From CAZOWL01 sp964583605 (lineage in GTDB: Bacteria > Pseudomonadota > Gammaproteobacteria > Chromatiales > Chromatiaceae): a stretch of DNA of 27,958 bases. The notes below the pieces were generated by a model. It was given only the letters and a program-made list of their open reading frames with translations, made no database searches and had not been told where the DNA came from. The DNA is taken from positions 1-27,958 of the forward strand of contig CAZOWL010000059.1 of the NCBI GenBank assembly GCA_964583605.1, in the 5' to 3' direction. Shown here in pieces: positions 1-7,926 of this stretch (position 1 is its first letter; each line of letters begins with the position of its first letter). Both the position numbers and the translations under genes were made by a program.

Positions 1-284
1 ACTTCTGAGTCCAGCACCGGTAGGGTCAGCTGAATCTGCGCCCGTGAACGGTTACGCAGCTACTTGACTGCGCAAGACGTGCCATGCTGTCCGGCAATAA
101 GGTTCGCATTCTCTATGTCGAGGAGTTGATGGGAGGCCTCCAAGACACCGCCTACGACATTTACGGAATCGAGAATGTCGGCGACCTCTAATTGAGTGCA
201 ACCGATCTCTCGTTGGCTGGCGACATGCCGGCTCGCCTCGCCTATCATGCTGTCTACCGCCGGAACAAAGAGGGAGTAGGACCC

Positions 285-629
285 GTGCCCACGCTCCGCA
301 TCTTGACGAATGCCGAGGTCCCGCCCGACGCCCGTACCGAGCTACTCGCGCAGGCATCGCGGGCCGTTGCCGAAATGCTCGGGAAGCCCGAGTCCTATGT
401 GCTGGTGATCTTAGAGCCTGGGCGTGAACTCCTCTTCGCGGGAACCTCAGCCCCCGCGGCCTATCTCGAGCTCAAGAGCCTGGGGCTCGCGGAAACCGCG
501 ACGCCGGAATACTCCAGCACGCTGTGCGCGTTGCTCACCGATACGCTCGGCATTCCGGCTGATCGCGTCTACATCGAGTTCGCCAATCCACCCCGGCACA
601 TGTTTGGCTGGAACGGCGGGACCTTCTGA
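285..629 (+). CDS. MIF-family tautomerase (phenylpyruvate/macrophage migration inhibitory factor-like)
   Basis: A 114-residue protein of the tautomerase/MIF superfamily, expected to be a cytoplasmic trimeric keto-enol tautomerase. The GTG at 285 is chosen over the longer in-frame start at 192. It follows a purine-rich ribosome site (AGGGAGTAGG), and it places proline directly after the initiator Met, which this family needs as its catalytic base once Met is removed. The start MPTLRILTN, a Gly-Lys-Pro near residue 33 and the end VGWN-like FGWNGGTF follow the MIF pattern, and the length equals the usual ~115 residues. The animal MIF CxxC is absent. The gene stands alone, ending 6 bp from the convergent ihfB stop. 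The physiological substrate cannot be told from sequence. Confidence 0.85.
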   Translation: MPTLRILTNAEVPPDARTELLAQASRAVAEMLGKPESYVLVILEPGRELLFAGTSAPAAYLELKSLGLAETATPEYSSTLCALLTDTLGIPADRVYIEFANPPRHMFGWNGGTF

Positions 630-635
630 GTCCGC

Positions 636-989
636 TCAGCGCGCGCCGACCATCCGCGTCGGGATATCCTCCACGGCCGTGGCCGTGGTGGCCTCCAGCT
701 CTTCCTGGTAGGCCCGATTGACACGATCGCGCAGTTCCTTGCCCGGCTTGAAGTGGGGAACGTACTTGCCGGATAGGGAGACCGCGTCACCCGTTTTTGG
801 GTTGCGTCCGATGCGCGGCGGGCGGTAGTGGAGCGAGAAGCTGCCGAAGCCGCGAATCTCGATGCGCTCGCCGGAGGCCAAGGCGTTGCTCATATGATCC
901 AGTATGCAGCGCACCGCGAGCTCGACGTCTTTATAGGCCAGGTGGGTCTGTCCAGCGGCCAGTAGGTCGATCAGCTCTGATTTCGTCAT
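636..989 (-). CDS. ihfB: Integration host factor subunit beta
   Basis: Beta subunit of the DNA-bending heterodimer IHF, a nucleoid protein used in recombination, replication and transcription control. The start MTKSELIDLLA, the motif GERIEIRGFGSFSLHYR, the GRNPKTGD DNA-arm and the VPHFKPGKELRDRVN end match IHF-beta closely. The ATG at 989 is chosen because it aligns with the family start. The open frame extends to 1040, but that part is unrelated. The protein is 117 residues rather than the usual ~94, because about 25 Ala/Glu/Thr-rich residues follow the conserved GKELRDRVN. The gene lies 75 bp downstream of rpsA, the standard proteobacterial order, so it is probably co-transcribed with it. 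Confidence 0.96.
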   Translation of the reverse strand: MTKSELIDLLAAGQTHLAYKDVELAVRCILDHMSNALASGERIEIRGFGSFSLHYRPPRIGRNPKTGDAVSLSGKYVPHFKPGKELRDRVNRAYQEELEATTATAVEDIPTRMVGAR

Positions 990-1018
990 GGCTGTGAGTT
1001 CCGGCTCATGGATTGATC

Positions 1019-1036
1019 GGCCCGGCGCGCCGGGCC
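1019..1036 (-). promoter_or_regulatory. Perfect 18-bp GC palindrome between rpsA and ihfB
   Basis: GGCCCGGCG followed directly by its reverse complement, 30 bp before the ihfB start. In RNA it can form a 7-8 bp GC stem with a very small loop. There is no following U-run, so it is more likely an mRNA-processing, attenuation or protein-binding element than a simple terminator. The role is inferred only. Confidence 0.35.
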
Positions 1037-1064
1037 ACAAATAGGGCTGGTTGCGTTTAGGAAG

Positions 1065-2744
1065 CTAATCGCGGTTGGCCTCTTCCATTTGCTCTTTGAG
1101 GAGATCACCCAGCGTCGCTGTGCCCATTGAAGCATCGCGTGAATAGCCCTTGATCGCCGCCTGCTCCTCTTCGACGTCCTTGGCCTTGATGGATAACGAG
1201 ATGGTGCGGTTCTTGCGGTCGACGCCGATGAACTTGGCCTCGACCGCGTCCCCGACCTTCAACACGGCCCGGGCATCCTCGATGCGATCACGCGAGATCT
1301 CGGAGGCGCGCAGATAGCCCTCGACGCCGTCGATCAAAGCGATCGTGGCCCCCTTTGGATCGACATCTATGATCGTACCGCGCACGACGCTGCCTTTCTC
1401 GTTGGCCGCGACGAAGGACGAGAACGGATCCTTGTCGAGCTGCTTGACGCCCAGGGAGATGCGCTCGCGCTCGGAATCCACGGACAAGACGACCGTCTCG
1501 AGACTGTCACCCTTCTTATAGCGGCGCAGTGCCTGCTCTCCGGGCTCGTCCCAGGAGATGTCCGACAGATGGACGAGGCCATCGATGCCGCCCTCCAGCC
1601 CGATGAAGATGCCGAAGTCGGTGATCGATTTGATCTCGCCGGAAACGTGGTCGCCCTTCTTGTGATTGGCGGCGAACTCTTCCCAGGGGTTCATTTGGCA
1701 TTGCTTGATGCCGAGCGAGATGCGGCGCCGTTCCTCGTCGATGTCGAGGACCATGACCTCGACCTCATCGCCAAGGGCGACAACCTTGGTGGGATGGATG
1801 TTCTTGTTGGTCCAGTCCATCTCCGAGACGTGCACGAGACCCTCGACGCCTTCCTCTATCTCGACGAAGCAGCCGTAGTCGGCGATGTTCGTGACCTTGC
1901 CGAAGACCCGCGTGCCTTCCGGATAGCGACGTGAGATGTTAATCCACGGATCCTCGCCCATCTGCTTGAGGCCGAGCGAGACACGCTGGCGCTCGCGATC
2001 GAACTTGAGGACCTTGACGACGACCTCGTCGCCGATCTCGACCACCTCGGAGGGGTGCTTGACGCGGCGCCAGGCCATGTCTGTAATGTGCAGCAGGCCA
2101 TCGATCCCGCCGAGATCCAGGAATGCGCCATAATCGGTCAGGTTCTTGACGACGCCTTTGATCTCCATCCCCTCCTCGAGGTTCCTGAGCAGCGCATCGC
2201 GCTCGGCGCTGTACTCCTCCTCGACGACGGCGCGGCGCGACACAACGACATTGTTGCGGCGACGATCGAGCTTGATGACCTTGAACTCCTGCTCCTTGCC
2301 TTCGAGGTAGGTCGTATCCCGCACTGGGCGCACGTCGACGAGCGAGCCGGGCAGGAAAGCGCGGACGCTGCCGAGCTCGACGGTGAAGCCGCCCTTGACC
2401 TTGCCGTTGATCATGCCCTTGACGGTGTCGCCGGCCTCGAAGGCCTTTTCGAGATAATCCCAAGCCGCGAAGCGCTTTGCCTTCTCGCGCGAGAGCCGGG
2501 TGACGCCGGTGCCATCCTCCACCGCGTCGAGCGCCACTTGAACATCGTCCCCGACGGCCACCTCGAGCTGGCCTTCGGCATCGAGGAACTGCCCTCTCGG
2601 GATGATGCCTTCGGTCTTGAGACCGGCATAGACGACGACGGCATCCGCCGTGATCTCGACCACCTGCCCGGTAACGATCGTCCCAGGCTGGAGCTGCGTG
2701 GTGTTCAGACTCTGTTCAAACAGTTCAGCAAAGCTTTCGCTCAT
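1065..2744 (-). CDS. rpsA: 30S ribosomal protein S1
   Basis: 559-residue S1, the mRNA-binding ribosomal protein that helps start translation on structured messages. Six S1 (OB-fold) repeats can be seen, roughly one per 85 residues from residue 18 onwards. The last four carry the typical GxVxxIxDYGxFVxL...GLxHxSD pattern (for example TDYGAFLDLGGIDGLLHITD), and the first two are the shorter ribosome-binding type. Length matches the ~557-residue E. coli protein. The start at ATG 2744 gives MSESFAELFEQSL, the usual gammaproteobacterial N-terminus; an in-frame TTG lies three codons upstream. It sits between cmk and ihfB in the conserved order. The 242-bp upstream gap probably holds its promoter. 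Confidence 0.98.
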   Translation of the reverse strand: MSESFAELFEQSLNTTQLQPGTIVTGQVVEITADAVVVYAGLKTEGIIPRGQFLDAEGQLEVAVGDDVQVALDAVEDGTGVTRLSREKAKRFAAWDYLEKAFEAGDTVKGMINGKVKGGFTVELGSVRAFLPGSLVDVRPVRDTTYLEGKEQEFKVIKLDRRRNNVVVSRRAVVEEEYSAERDALLRNLEEGMEIKGVVKNLTDYGAFLDLGGIDGLLHITDMAWRRVKHPSEVVEIGDEVVVKVLKFDRERQRVSLGLKQMGEDPWINISRRYPEGTRVFGKVTNIADYGCFVEIEEGVEGLVHVSEMDWTNKNIHPTKVVALGDEVEVMVLDIDEERRRISLGIKQCQMNPWEEFAANHKKGDHVSGEIKSITDFGIFIGLEGGIDGLVHLSDISWDEPGEQALRRYKKGDSLETVVLSVDSERERISLGVKQLDKDPFSSFVAANEKGSVVRGTIIDVDPKGATIALIDGVEGYLRASEISRDRIEDARAVLKVGDAVEAKFIGVDRKNRTISLSIKAKDVEEEQAAIKGYSRDASMGTATLGDLLKEQMEEANRD

Positions 2745-2986
2745 GAGATCCAATATTCCCGCCGTGGCGCATAGAGTCGCTCCTTCCGGAACGAGGGGTT
2801 AAGTGAAGATACGGCCAACGACACGGTCGCCGACCACCGATTCGCATCGCGAGCTGCATATCGGCCTCGATGGCCAACAATCAGCATCTCCTCAGCAACT
2901 GTCTAAGAATAGCAGGTGTGTGCGCAGAATCTCGGGCTCACGACCTGTAACCCGAGTCTAGGCGGACGGCATGCACCGCCTGCAGA
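2745..2986 (-). promoter_or_regulatory. cmk-rpsA intergenic leader with two weak inverted repeats
   Basis: No gene is seen. On the minus strand the region begins just after the cmk stop with a 6-bp inverted repeat (2960-2965 / 2976-2981, GGCGG core). A second repeat follows (CTCGGG/CCCGAG, 2931-2936 / 2951-2956). These could be a terminator or leader structures of rpsA. No convincing -35/-10 pair was identified, so rpsA promoter placement is unresolved. Confidence 0.25.
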
Positions 2987-3670
2987 TCAATCGTGCCTTC
3001 CCACGGCCAGATCTGGGAAGATGTGCTCTGCCGCTTCCAGAACACGCTCGAGAACTTCCTGGATCGATAGCTGGGTCGTATCCACCACCAAGGCTCCTTC
3101 CGCTACGCGCAATGGCGCCACCCGCCGAGCGCGATCACGCTGGTCTCGTTCCCGAATCTCGTCCATGAGCTTTGTAAGGCTAGCATCCAAGTCCTTTTCT
3201 TTCAACTGTTTATAGCGGCGCATCGCGCGCGCTTCAGGACTGGCATCGAGAAAGACCTTCAAAGGCGCGTGTGGAAAGACCACAGTGCCCATGTCGCGGC
3301 CGTCGGCGACCAGCCCCGGCGGCCGAACGGCGCGGCGCTGCCAGTCCAGCAGCCTTTCTCTCACGGGCCCATGGACGGCGACGCGGGAGGCGGCGACGCC
3401 CGCAGTCTCACTGCGAATCGCGTCGGTCACGTCATCGCCCTCGAGCCAGACTTCGCCGTTGCCCTCGAAGCGGACGTCAAGCTCCGCCGCCAGCTCGGCC
3501 AGCGCCTGGGCATCATCGAGGTCCAGGCCGCGCCGCTCGGCGGCCAGACCCAGCACGCGATAGAGCGCACCGCTGTCGAGGCAGCGCCAACCGAGGCGCT
3601 TCGCCACTAGACCGGCAATCGTGCCCTTACCGGTCCCGGACGGGCCGTCGATCGTGATCACGGGTATCAC
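2987..3670 (-). CDS. cmk: Cytidylate kinase
   Basis: 227-residue (d)CMP kinase, which phosphorylates CMP and dCMP with ATP in pyrimidine salvage and nucleotide synthesis in the cytoplasm. The N-terminus ITIDGPSGTGKGT carries the P-loop (residues ~9-17). It is followed by YLDSGALYR-like LDSGALYRVLG for CMP binding, then VADGRDMGTVVFPHA and the lid segment around RRYKQLKEKD. Length is typical. The start ATG at 3670 lies 2 bp downstream of the aroA stop, so the two are translationally coupled in one operon. This aroA-cmk-rpsA-ihfB order is widely conserved. Confidence 0.97.
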   Translation of the reverse strand: MIPVITIDGPSGTGKGTIAGLVAKRLGWRCLDSGALYRVLGLAAERRGLDLDDAQALAELAAELDVRFEGNGEVWLEGDDVTDAIRSETAGVAASRVAVHGPVRERLLDWQRRAVRPPGLVADGRDMGTVVFPHAPLKVFLDASPEARAMRRYKQLKEKDLDASLTKLMDEIRERDQRDRARRVAPLRVAEGALVVDTTQLSIQEVLERVLEAAEHIFPDLAVGRHD

Positions 3671-3672
3671 GA

Positions 3673-5013
3673 TCAGGCTTCCCGAACCCGGAGTCCGGCC
3701 TCAGCCGCCAGAGCGGCGAACCCGGGGAACGAGGTCCCGACGTTGGCGCAATCGCAAATCTCGATCGCGGTCTTCGCGCGGAGGCCGGCGATCGCGAAGG
3801 ACATGGCGATGCGGTGATCCCCGTGGCTTGCGATCGAGGCGACCGAGGCTCCGTCAACCGCGGCACCAAGTTCGCCCCCGCGGATCGCGAGGCCGTCGGC
3901 ACAGGTTACCGTCCGGATGCCAAGGGTGGCCAATCCATCGGCCATGACCTGGATGCGATCGCTCTCCTTCACGCGCAGCTCGCCAGCACCCGTCAGTCGT
4001 GTCTCCCCCTGCGCGCAAGCGGCGGCGATGCAGACCACAGGCAGCTCATCGATCGCCAAGGGCACGAGATCCTCGGGGATGTCGATCCCCGCCAGCGGCG
4101 CGGCCCGCACCCGCAGATCGGCGACCGGCTCACCGCCCAGCTCGCGGGCATTGATTACCTCGATATCCGCGCCCATCCGGCGCAAGATCTCGATGATCCC
4201 GGTGCGGGTTGGGTTGATGCCCACCTCCTCCAAGGTCAGATCGGAGCCTGGCGCGATGCTTGCGCCGACGAGGAAGAAGGCCGCCGACGAGATATCACCC
4301 GGTACCGGTAGACGACAGGCCCGCAACCGGCCGCCGCCCTGTAGGCAGACGCGGGCACCATCGCGCGATACCGGGTAATCGAATGCTGCCAGCATCCGCT
4401 CGGTATGGTCGCGGGTTGGCGCCGGCTCCGTCACGCAGGTGCGGCCTTCGGCATAGAGCCCGGCGAGGAGCAAGCTCGACTTGACCTGGGCGCTGGCGAC
4501 CGGGAGGACATAGTCGATCCCGCTCAGCGTCGCCGCCGGCTCGATCTGCAAGGGCGCCGTGCCCGCGGTGGCCGTGCCGATCCGCGCCCCCATCCTCGCG
4601 AGTGGCAGCGTCACGCGCTGCATCGGGCGACGCGACAGCGAGCTGTCTCCGAGCAAGGTCGTGGCGAAGCGCTGGCCGGACAGCAGCCCGCACATCAGCC
4701 GCATCGAGGTCCCGGAGTTGCCCATATCGAGCGGGCCCTCCGGCGCGCTCAGGCCATGGAGGCCAACGCCTTGTATACGGACCTCGCCCTGTGACGGGCC
4801 CTCGATGGGCACGCCCAGGCGGCGAAAGGCCCGCAGTGTCGCCAGCGCGTCGTCCCCTTCGAGAAAGCCGGTCACTGCGGTCTCGCCCTCGGCGATGGCG
4901 CCGAGCATGATCGCCCGATGCGAGATCGACTTGTCGCCGGGCACGCGCAGGCGGCCGCGCAGCGCCCCGCCCGGTGACACGAGAAACCGACTTCGCGTAG
5001 CGTCCGCGCTCAA
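3673..5013 (-). CDS. aroA: 3-phosphoshikimate 1-carboxyvinyltransferase (EPSP synthase)
   Basis: 446-residue EPSP synthase, transferring the enolpyruvyl group of PEP to shikimate-3-phosphate in the chorismate (aromatic amino acid) pathway. Visible family motifs are VPGDKSISHRA near residue 25, MGNSGTSMRL near 100, SLSRRPMQR near 125, ASAQVKSSLLLAGL, PTRDHTERML, INPTRTGI and ELRVKESDR near the C-terminal third. By eye the pattern is nearer to the CP4-like class II lineage (for example MGADIEVIN and VADLRVR) than to E. coli class I. The start is a TTG at 5013, preceded by GAGGGG four bases upstream; no better in-frame ATG precedes the conserved domain. It is the first gene of the cmk-rpsA-ihfB group. 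Confidence 0.97.
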   Translation of the reverse strand: MSADATRSRFLVSPGGALRGRLRVPGDKSISHRAIMLGAIAEGETAVTGFLEGDDALATLRAFRRLGVPIEGPSQGEVRIQGVGLHGLSAPEGPLDMGNSGTSMRLMCGLLSGQRFATTLLGDSSLSRRPMQRVTLPLARMGARIGTATAGTAPLQIEPAATLSGIDYVLPVASAQVKSSLLLAGLYAEGRTCVTEPAPTRDHTERMLAAFDYPVSRDGARVCLQGGGRLRACRLPVPGDISSAAFFLVGASIAPGSDLTLEEVGINPTRTGIIEILRRMGADIEVINARELGGEPVADLRVRAAPLAGIDIPEDLVPLAIDELPVVCIAAACAQGETRLTGAGELRVKESDRIQVMADGLATLGIRTVTCADGLAIRGGELGAAVDGASVASIASHGDHRIAMSFAIAGLRAKTAIEICDCANVGTSFPGFAALAAEAGLRVREA

Positions 5014-5055
5014 GAATCCCCTCGACTGCTCCTGCGATGGCTGAGTGAGCCGCGC

Positions 5056-5084
5056 ATCTTAACGATAGCCGCGGCCAGGGTAAA
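5056..5084 (-). promoter_or_regulatory. Candidate aroA promoter
   Basis: On the minus strand TTTACC (5079-5084) is separated by 17 bp from TAAGAT (5056-5061), each 4/6 to the sigma-70 consensus, about 40 bp before the aroA start codon. The spacing is good but the hexamers are only moderate. Confidence 0.35.
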
Positions 5085-5129
5085 CTGAGCAATCTCACGA
5101 GGCTCGGCGGCCGCGAAGCCACCAGCCAC

Positions 5130-7307
5130 CTACGGCGCGATCGAGCGCAGATCCAAGAGGTCGAGATTCTGAAGCTCGGCAATCCGCTCCGGGGGATAGC
5201 CGAGCAGCCGGTAGTCCATGACGCCGCCGGGTGAGTGGCACTCCTGGCAGGTGCGCCCGGCGCGCTGGATGCCGTGATTGACCATCAGGGTGCCCATCTG
5301 GCGCATCCACCTCGGCTCGACCTGTCTGAGCTCGCCGTCGACCAATGGATAGTCCGTCCGCCAGCCATCGGTCACGCCGAAATAGGCCATGAACTCATCC
5401 ATCATGTAGAGCTTGAACGGTGTCTGGTACATCCGTATCAGAATCGGATCCCTCACGGCCTGCTTCACCGCGCGACGCGCATCGCCCGTCTTGTAGTAGG
5501 TAGCATAGTCGAAGGGGAGGATCATGGCCCCGAAGGGCCCTTGGTTGTTGAGATCCTCATACATGAGGGCGTTGAAGAGCTTGAACGGATAGATGCGGCT
5601 CTCGCCGTCGTTCATATGGCGTCGCAGATTCTCCTCGATCATGGCTCGGCGCCGCGCGATTTGCTCATCGGACAGCTGAGAGAGTGGGTTGGTCGCGGCC
5701 TCGACATAGGCCTCGACGTCGAGCCCCGGATAGCGCTCCTTGAGCCTGTGGGCCTGCATGCGCACGGCCTCGATGACCTCGGGGTCCCGTATCTGGGCCA
5801 ATTGATCCATCAACGGGTTGTAATCGTCTGGCTGATTCGGATGATTGCCGAGCGCATTCGCGAGAAAGGTCCCATTGCCGTTGAACCAGAGGAAGGTGAA
5901 GCCCCGGTTCACCTCCCCGGAGCGGTAGATATCGGTCGGCTCGTAGATGCCTTCCTCCGGATCCCAGGTCGGGTGGACCCAGTCGCGCAGCACGACATTG
6001 GTGTCCTCGAGCGCCTTGATGTGACAGGTCTCGCAGGCGAGCCGCGCGATGTGCCCGTTCAGGAGCGCCTTGTGCTCGGAGGCGTTGTGCGGTGCGAGCG
6101 AGTGGCAGTTCTCGCAGGAGACCTCCTTGCCGGGCAAATCGTTGGCGACCAGGTCGACGCCCATGCGCCCGCGCGGGATCTTGTGGCCCTCAGGGCGGTG
6201 GCAATCCGTGCACTGGATGCCCGCTGCCGCGTGCACGTCGTCCTGCGGGCTGAAAGGGTTGCCGCGCTTGGCGCCTTTGTGCAGCAGGCGGCGGTGCCGC
6301 TCGCCGAGGGCCTGGGCCGCCTGATTGTGACGATAGGCGTCGCCGCCCATGTTGTGCTGATGGCAGCGTAGGCAGGTTTCGCTCGTCGCGCGGCCGACCG
6401 TCAACGCAGCCCGCATGCTGCGGTCCTGGTTCCAGCGCAGGCCGACCTCGTCGCGGATGACATAGCGCTGATTCATGTCGTAGTCGGCAGCGTGGCAGAT
6501 CAGGCAGTCGATCCCGCCTTTGGCCACGTCGGGTACATCGCCGATCGGCATCATCTTCTCGGTCGCTGGCTGGTAATTGCCGCCGATGTGGCATTGGCCG
6601 CAGCCCTCGCTGCGGATCTCCACGGTTGCTTTGGGGTGCCCTGGGGGGTGCTGTGGGCGGCTCTCGATCAAGGCGGCCCAGCCGGTCCAGGAGAAGCTGC
6701 CGGGGATCCCGCAGGCGCGGTTGATCTTGCCGACCGGGATCTGCCGCGCGTCCTCGGCGTTGACAACACGACCGTCGTAGCCGACGGTCGAGAAGGCGCC
6801 GCTGGCATCGCTTTGGAACTTGAAATGGACCGACTCGACCAAGTCGGCGAGGGTGTTGACCTGCACCGTCTCCCCGTCCTCCCGCGTGACCTGAATCGTC
6901 TCGTGACAGCGCAGGCAGGTCTGCGGGCCCTCGTAGCGTCGGATGCCGGCCTCGCGAAAATAGGCGATGTGCGACGGTTCGTGCTCGCGCACGAACGAGG
7001 GCGTCTGCATCAGCAGCTCGATCTTGACCTGGCGGGCGAAGGGATCCTGATCTTCGCGGACGATCGCCGCTGCGGCTCGGCGGCGCGCGGCTTCGGTGAG
7101 CCGCGCGGCGAGGGCCTCGAGCTCGGGATCGCTCAGGGCCTCGCTATTCGGATACTCAAGCGGCGCGTTGGCCTTGCCGACATAGGCCTCGAACAGCGGT
7201 GGGTAGAGCACCTTGTAGGCAACCAGCAGGGCAACCAGCGTGAGGACTGCCGTGCTCATCCAGCGCCGGACCTTGGTGGCGAACAGCGCGCGCGGCAAGC
7301 CGCGCAT
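5130..7307 (-). CDS. Membrane-anchored octahaem cytochrome c, tetrathionate reductase (OTR) family
   Basis: 725 residues with an N-terminal membrane anchor (about 17-35) and no cleavage site, so the haem domain should face the periplasm. Eight CxxCH sites begin at residues 131, 236, 268, 312, 366, 398, 425 and 687. The pattern fits the octahaem OTR family: ESVHFKF after haem 1, an NRACGIPG segment in the place of the family's NNFC region, DCLICHAADYDM, CTDCHRPEGHKI, CENCHSLAPH and a C-terminal CQECHSPGGVMDYRLLGY. OTR proteins reduce tetrathionate, nitrite and hydroxylamine in vitro. The physiological substrate here is unknown. About 250 residues without haem sites separate haems 7 and 8. It is the last gene of a three-gene operon, starting 1 bp after the cytochrome b stop, so electrons probably pass to or from the quinone pool through that subunit. 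Confidence 0.8.
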   Translation of the reverse strand: MRGLPRALFATKVRRWMSTAVLTLVALLVAYKVLYPPLFEAYVGKANAPLEYPNSEALSDPELEALAARLTEAARRRAAAAIVREDQDPFARQVKIELLMQTPSFVREHEPSHIAYFREAGIRRYEGPQTCLRCHETIQVTREDGETVQVNTLADLVESVHFKFQSDASGAFSTVGYDGRVVNAEDARQIPVGKINRACGIPGSFSWTGWAALIESRPQHPPGHPKATVEIRSEGCGQCHIGGNYQPATEKMMPIGDVPDVAKGGIDCLICHAADYDMNQRYVIRDEVGLRWNQDRSMRAALTVGRATSETCLRCHQHNMGGDAYRHNQAAQALGERHRRLLHKGAKRGNPFSPQDDVHAAAGIQCTDCHRPEGHKIPRGRMGVDLVANDLPGKEVSCENCHSLAPHNASEHKALLNGHIARLACETCHIKALEDTNVVLRDWVHPTWDPEEGIYEPTDIYRSGEVNRGFTFLWFNGNGTFLANALGNHPNQPDDYNPLMDQLAQIRDPEVIEAVRMQAHRLKERYPGLDVEAYVEAATNPLSQLSDEQIARRRAMIEENLRRHMNDGESRIYPFKLFNALMYEDLNNQGPFGAMILPFDYATYYKTGDARRAVKQAVRDPILIRMYQTPFKLYMMDEFMAYFGVTDGWRTDYPLVDGELRQVEPRWMRQMGTLMVNHGIQRAGRTCQECHSPGGVMDYRLLGYPPERIAELQNLDLLDLRSIAP

Positions 7308-7308
7308 G

Positions 7309-7926
7309 TCAGCGGCCCTCTTCGTGGTGCCAGCCGGTGAGCATGGCGCGCAGGTTCGTGAAGACCGTCTCGCCCGTCGTGATCACGTACATGTGCACGA
7401 GCAGGAACAAGACAACGAGATAGCTCACTACGACATGGGTCATCGCGACGATCCAAATGGTGCCTAGACCGAAGAGCGTCTCGGGGAGATAGACCGAGAA
7501 TAGAAATCCCCAGCCGCTCAGGATCAGCAACGGCATCAATAGATACATGACGCCGAGATAGCTCAGCTGCTGTAGGGTGTTGAACTTCAGCGACTCGCTG
7601 GCATGAAAGGGATGCGGGTCGCCGCGGAAGATGCCGATGGCGTAGTAGCGGCTCTGCTCGATCACCTGCCTGACGAGCCCGCGCAGCCGAATTCGATAGT
7701 GGCGGCCATTGTCGGTAAGGGCATTGCCGAGGACGAAGCCGATCCAGCCGAGTGTCAGCAAGATGCCGGCGGTGTTGTGCACCGGCACAGCGGTCTCGAA
7801 CGACAGCAGCCAGCTCGTGCCGGCGTAGTGCATGCTGACGCCGGAGACCACCAGGACGAGGATCAGGCCGGCGTTGAGCCAATGCCACGAGCGCACCCAG
7901 CCGGAGTATAGATACAGCGCTGTCAT
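7309..7926 (-). CDS. Cytochrome b561 / Ni-hydrogenase b-type quinone-linked membrane subunit
   Basis: 205-residue integral membrane protein with four predicted helices (about 18-36, 50-70, 122-144 and 156-180). The start RSWHWLNAGLILVLVVSG is typical of the Ni/Fe-hydrogenase cytochrome b / b561 superfamily (PF01292 type). Histidines 15, 33, 50, 164 and 178 sit at or near helix ends and are candidate haem b ligands. Such subunits exchange electrons between quinone and periplasmic partners. Its ATG overlaps the stop of the upstream heptahaem gene by 4 bp, and its stop is 1 bp from the octahaem start. This tight packing suggests one complex. There is no hydrogenase gene nearby, so a hydrogenase role is not supported. 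Confidence 0.85.
   Translation of the reverse strand: MTALYLYSGWVRSWHWLNAGLILVLVVSGVSMHYAGTSWLLSFETAVPVHNTAGILLTLGWIGFVLGNALTDNGRHYRIRLRGLVRQVIEQSRYYAIGIFRGDPHPFHASESLKFNTLQQLSYLGVMYLLMPLLILSGWGFLFSVYLPETLFGLGTIWIVAMTHVVVSYLVVLFLLVHMYVITTGETVFTNLRAMLTGWHHEEGR

Noticed and set aside
48..191. Short plus-strand open frame at the left edge (about 36 codons from ATG 84)
   Set aside because: No ribosome site, no family motif and no neighbouring partner; too short to support.
192..284. N-terminal extension of the MIF-family frame
   Set aside because: The GTG at 285 has a good ribosome site and gives the required Pro after Met; the extension would bury the catalytic proline.
2055..2774. Long plus-strand frame opposite rpsA
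   Set aside because: Shadow of the S1 coding frame in GC-rich DNA; no motif of its own.
5235..6371. 378-codon plus-strand frame opposite the octahaem cytochrome
   Set aside because: Antisense to a gene with eight clear haem motifs; composition is that of a shadow frame.
6492..7340. 282-codon plus-strand frame opposite the octahaem start
   Set aside because: Antisense shadow; no family pattern.
7309..7926. Uptake hydrogenase cytochrome b (HupC)
   Set aside because: The fold fits the superfamily but no hydrogenase subunit genes are nearby; the neighbours are multihaem cytochromes.
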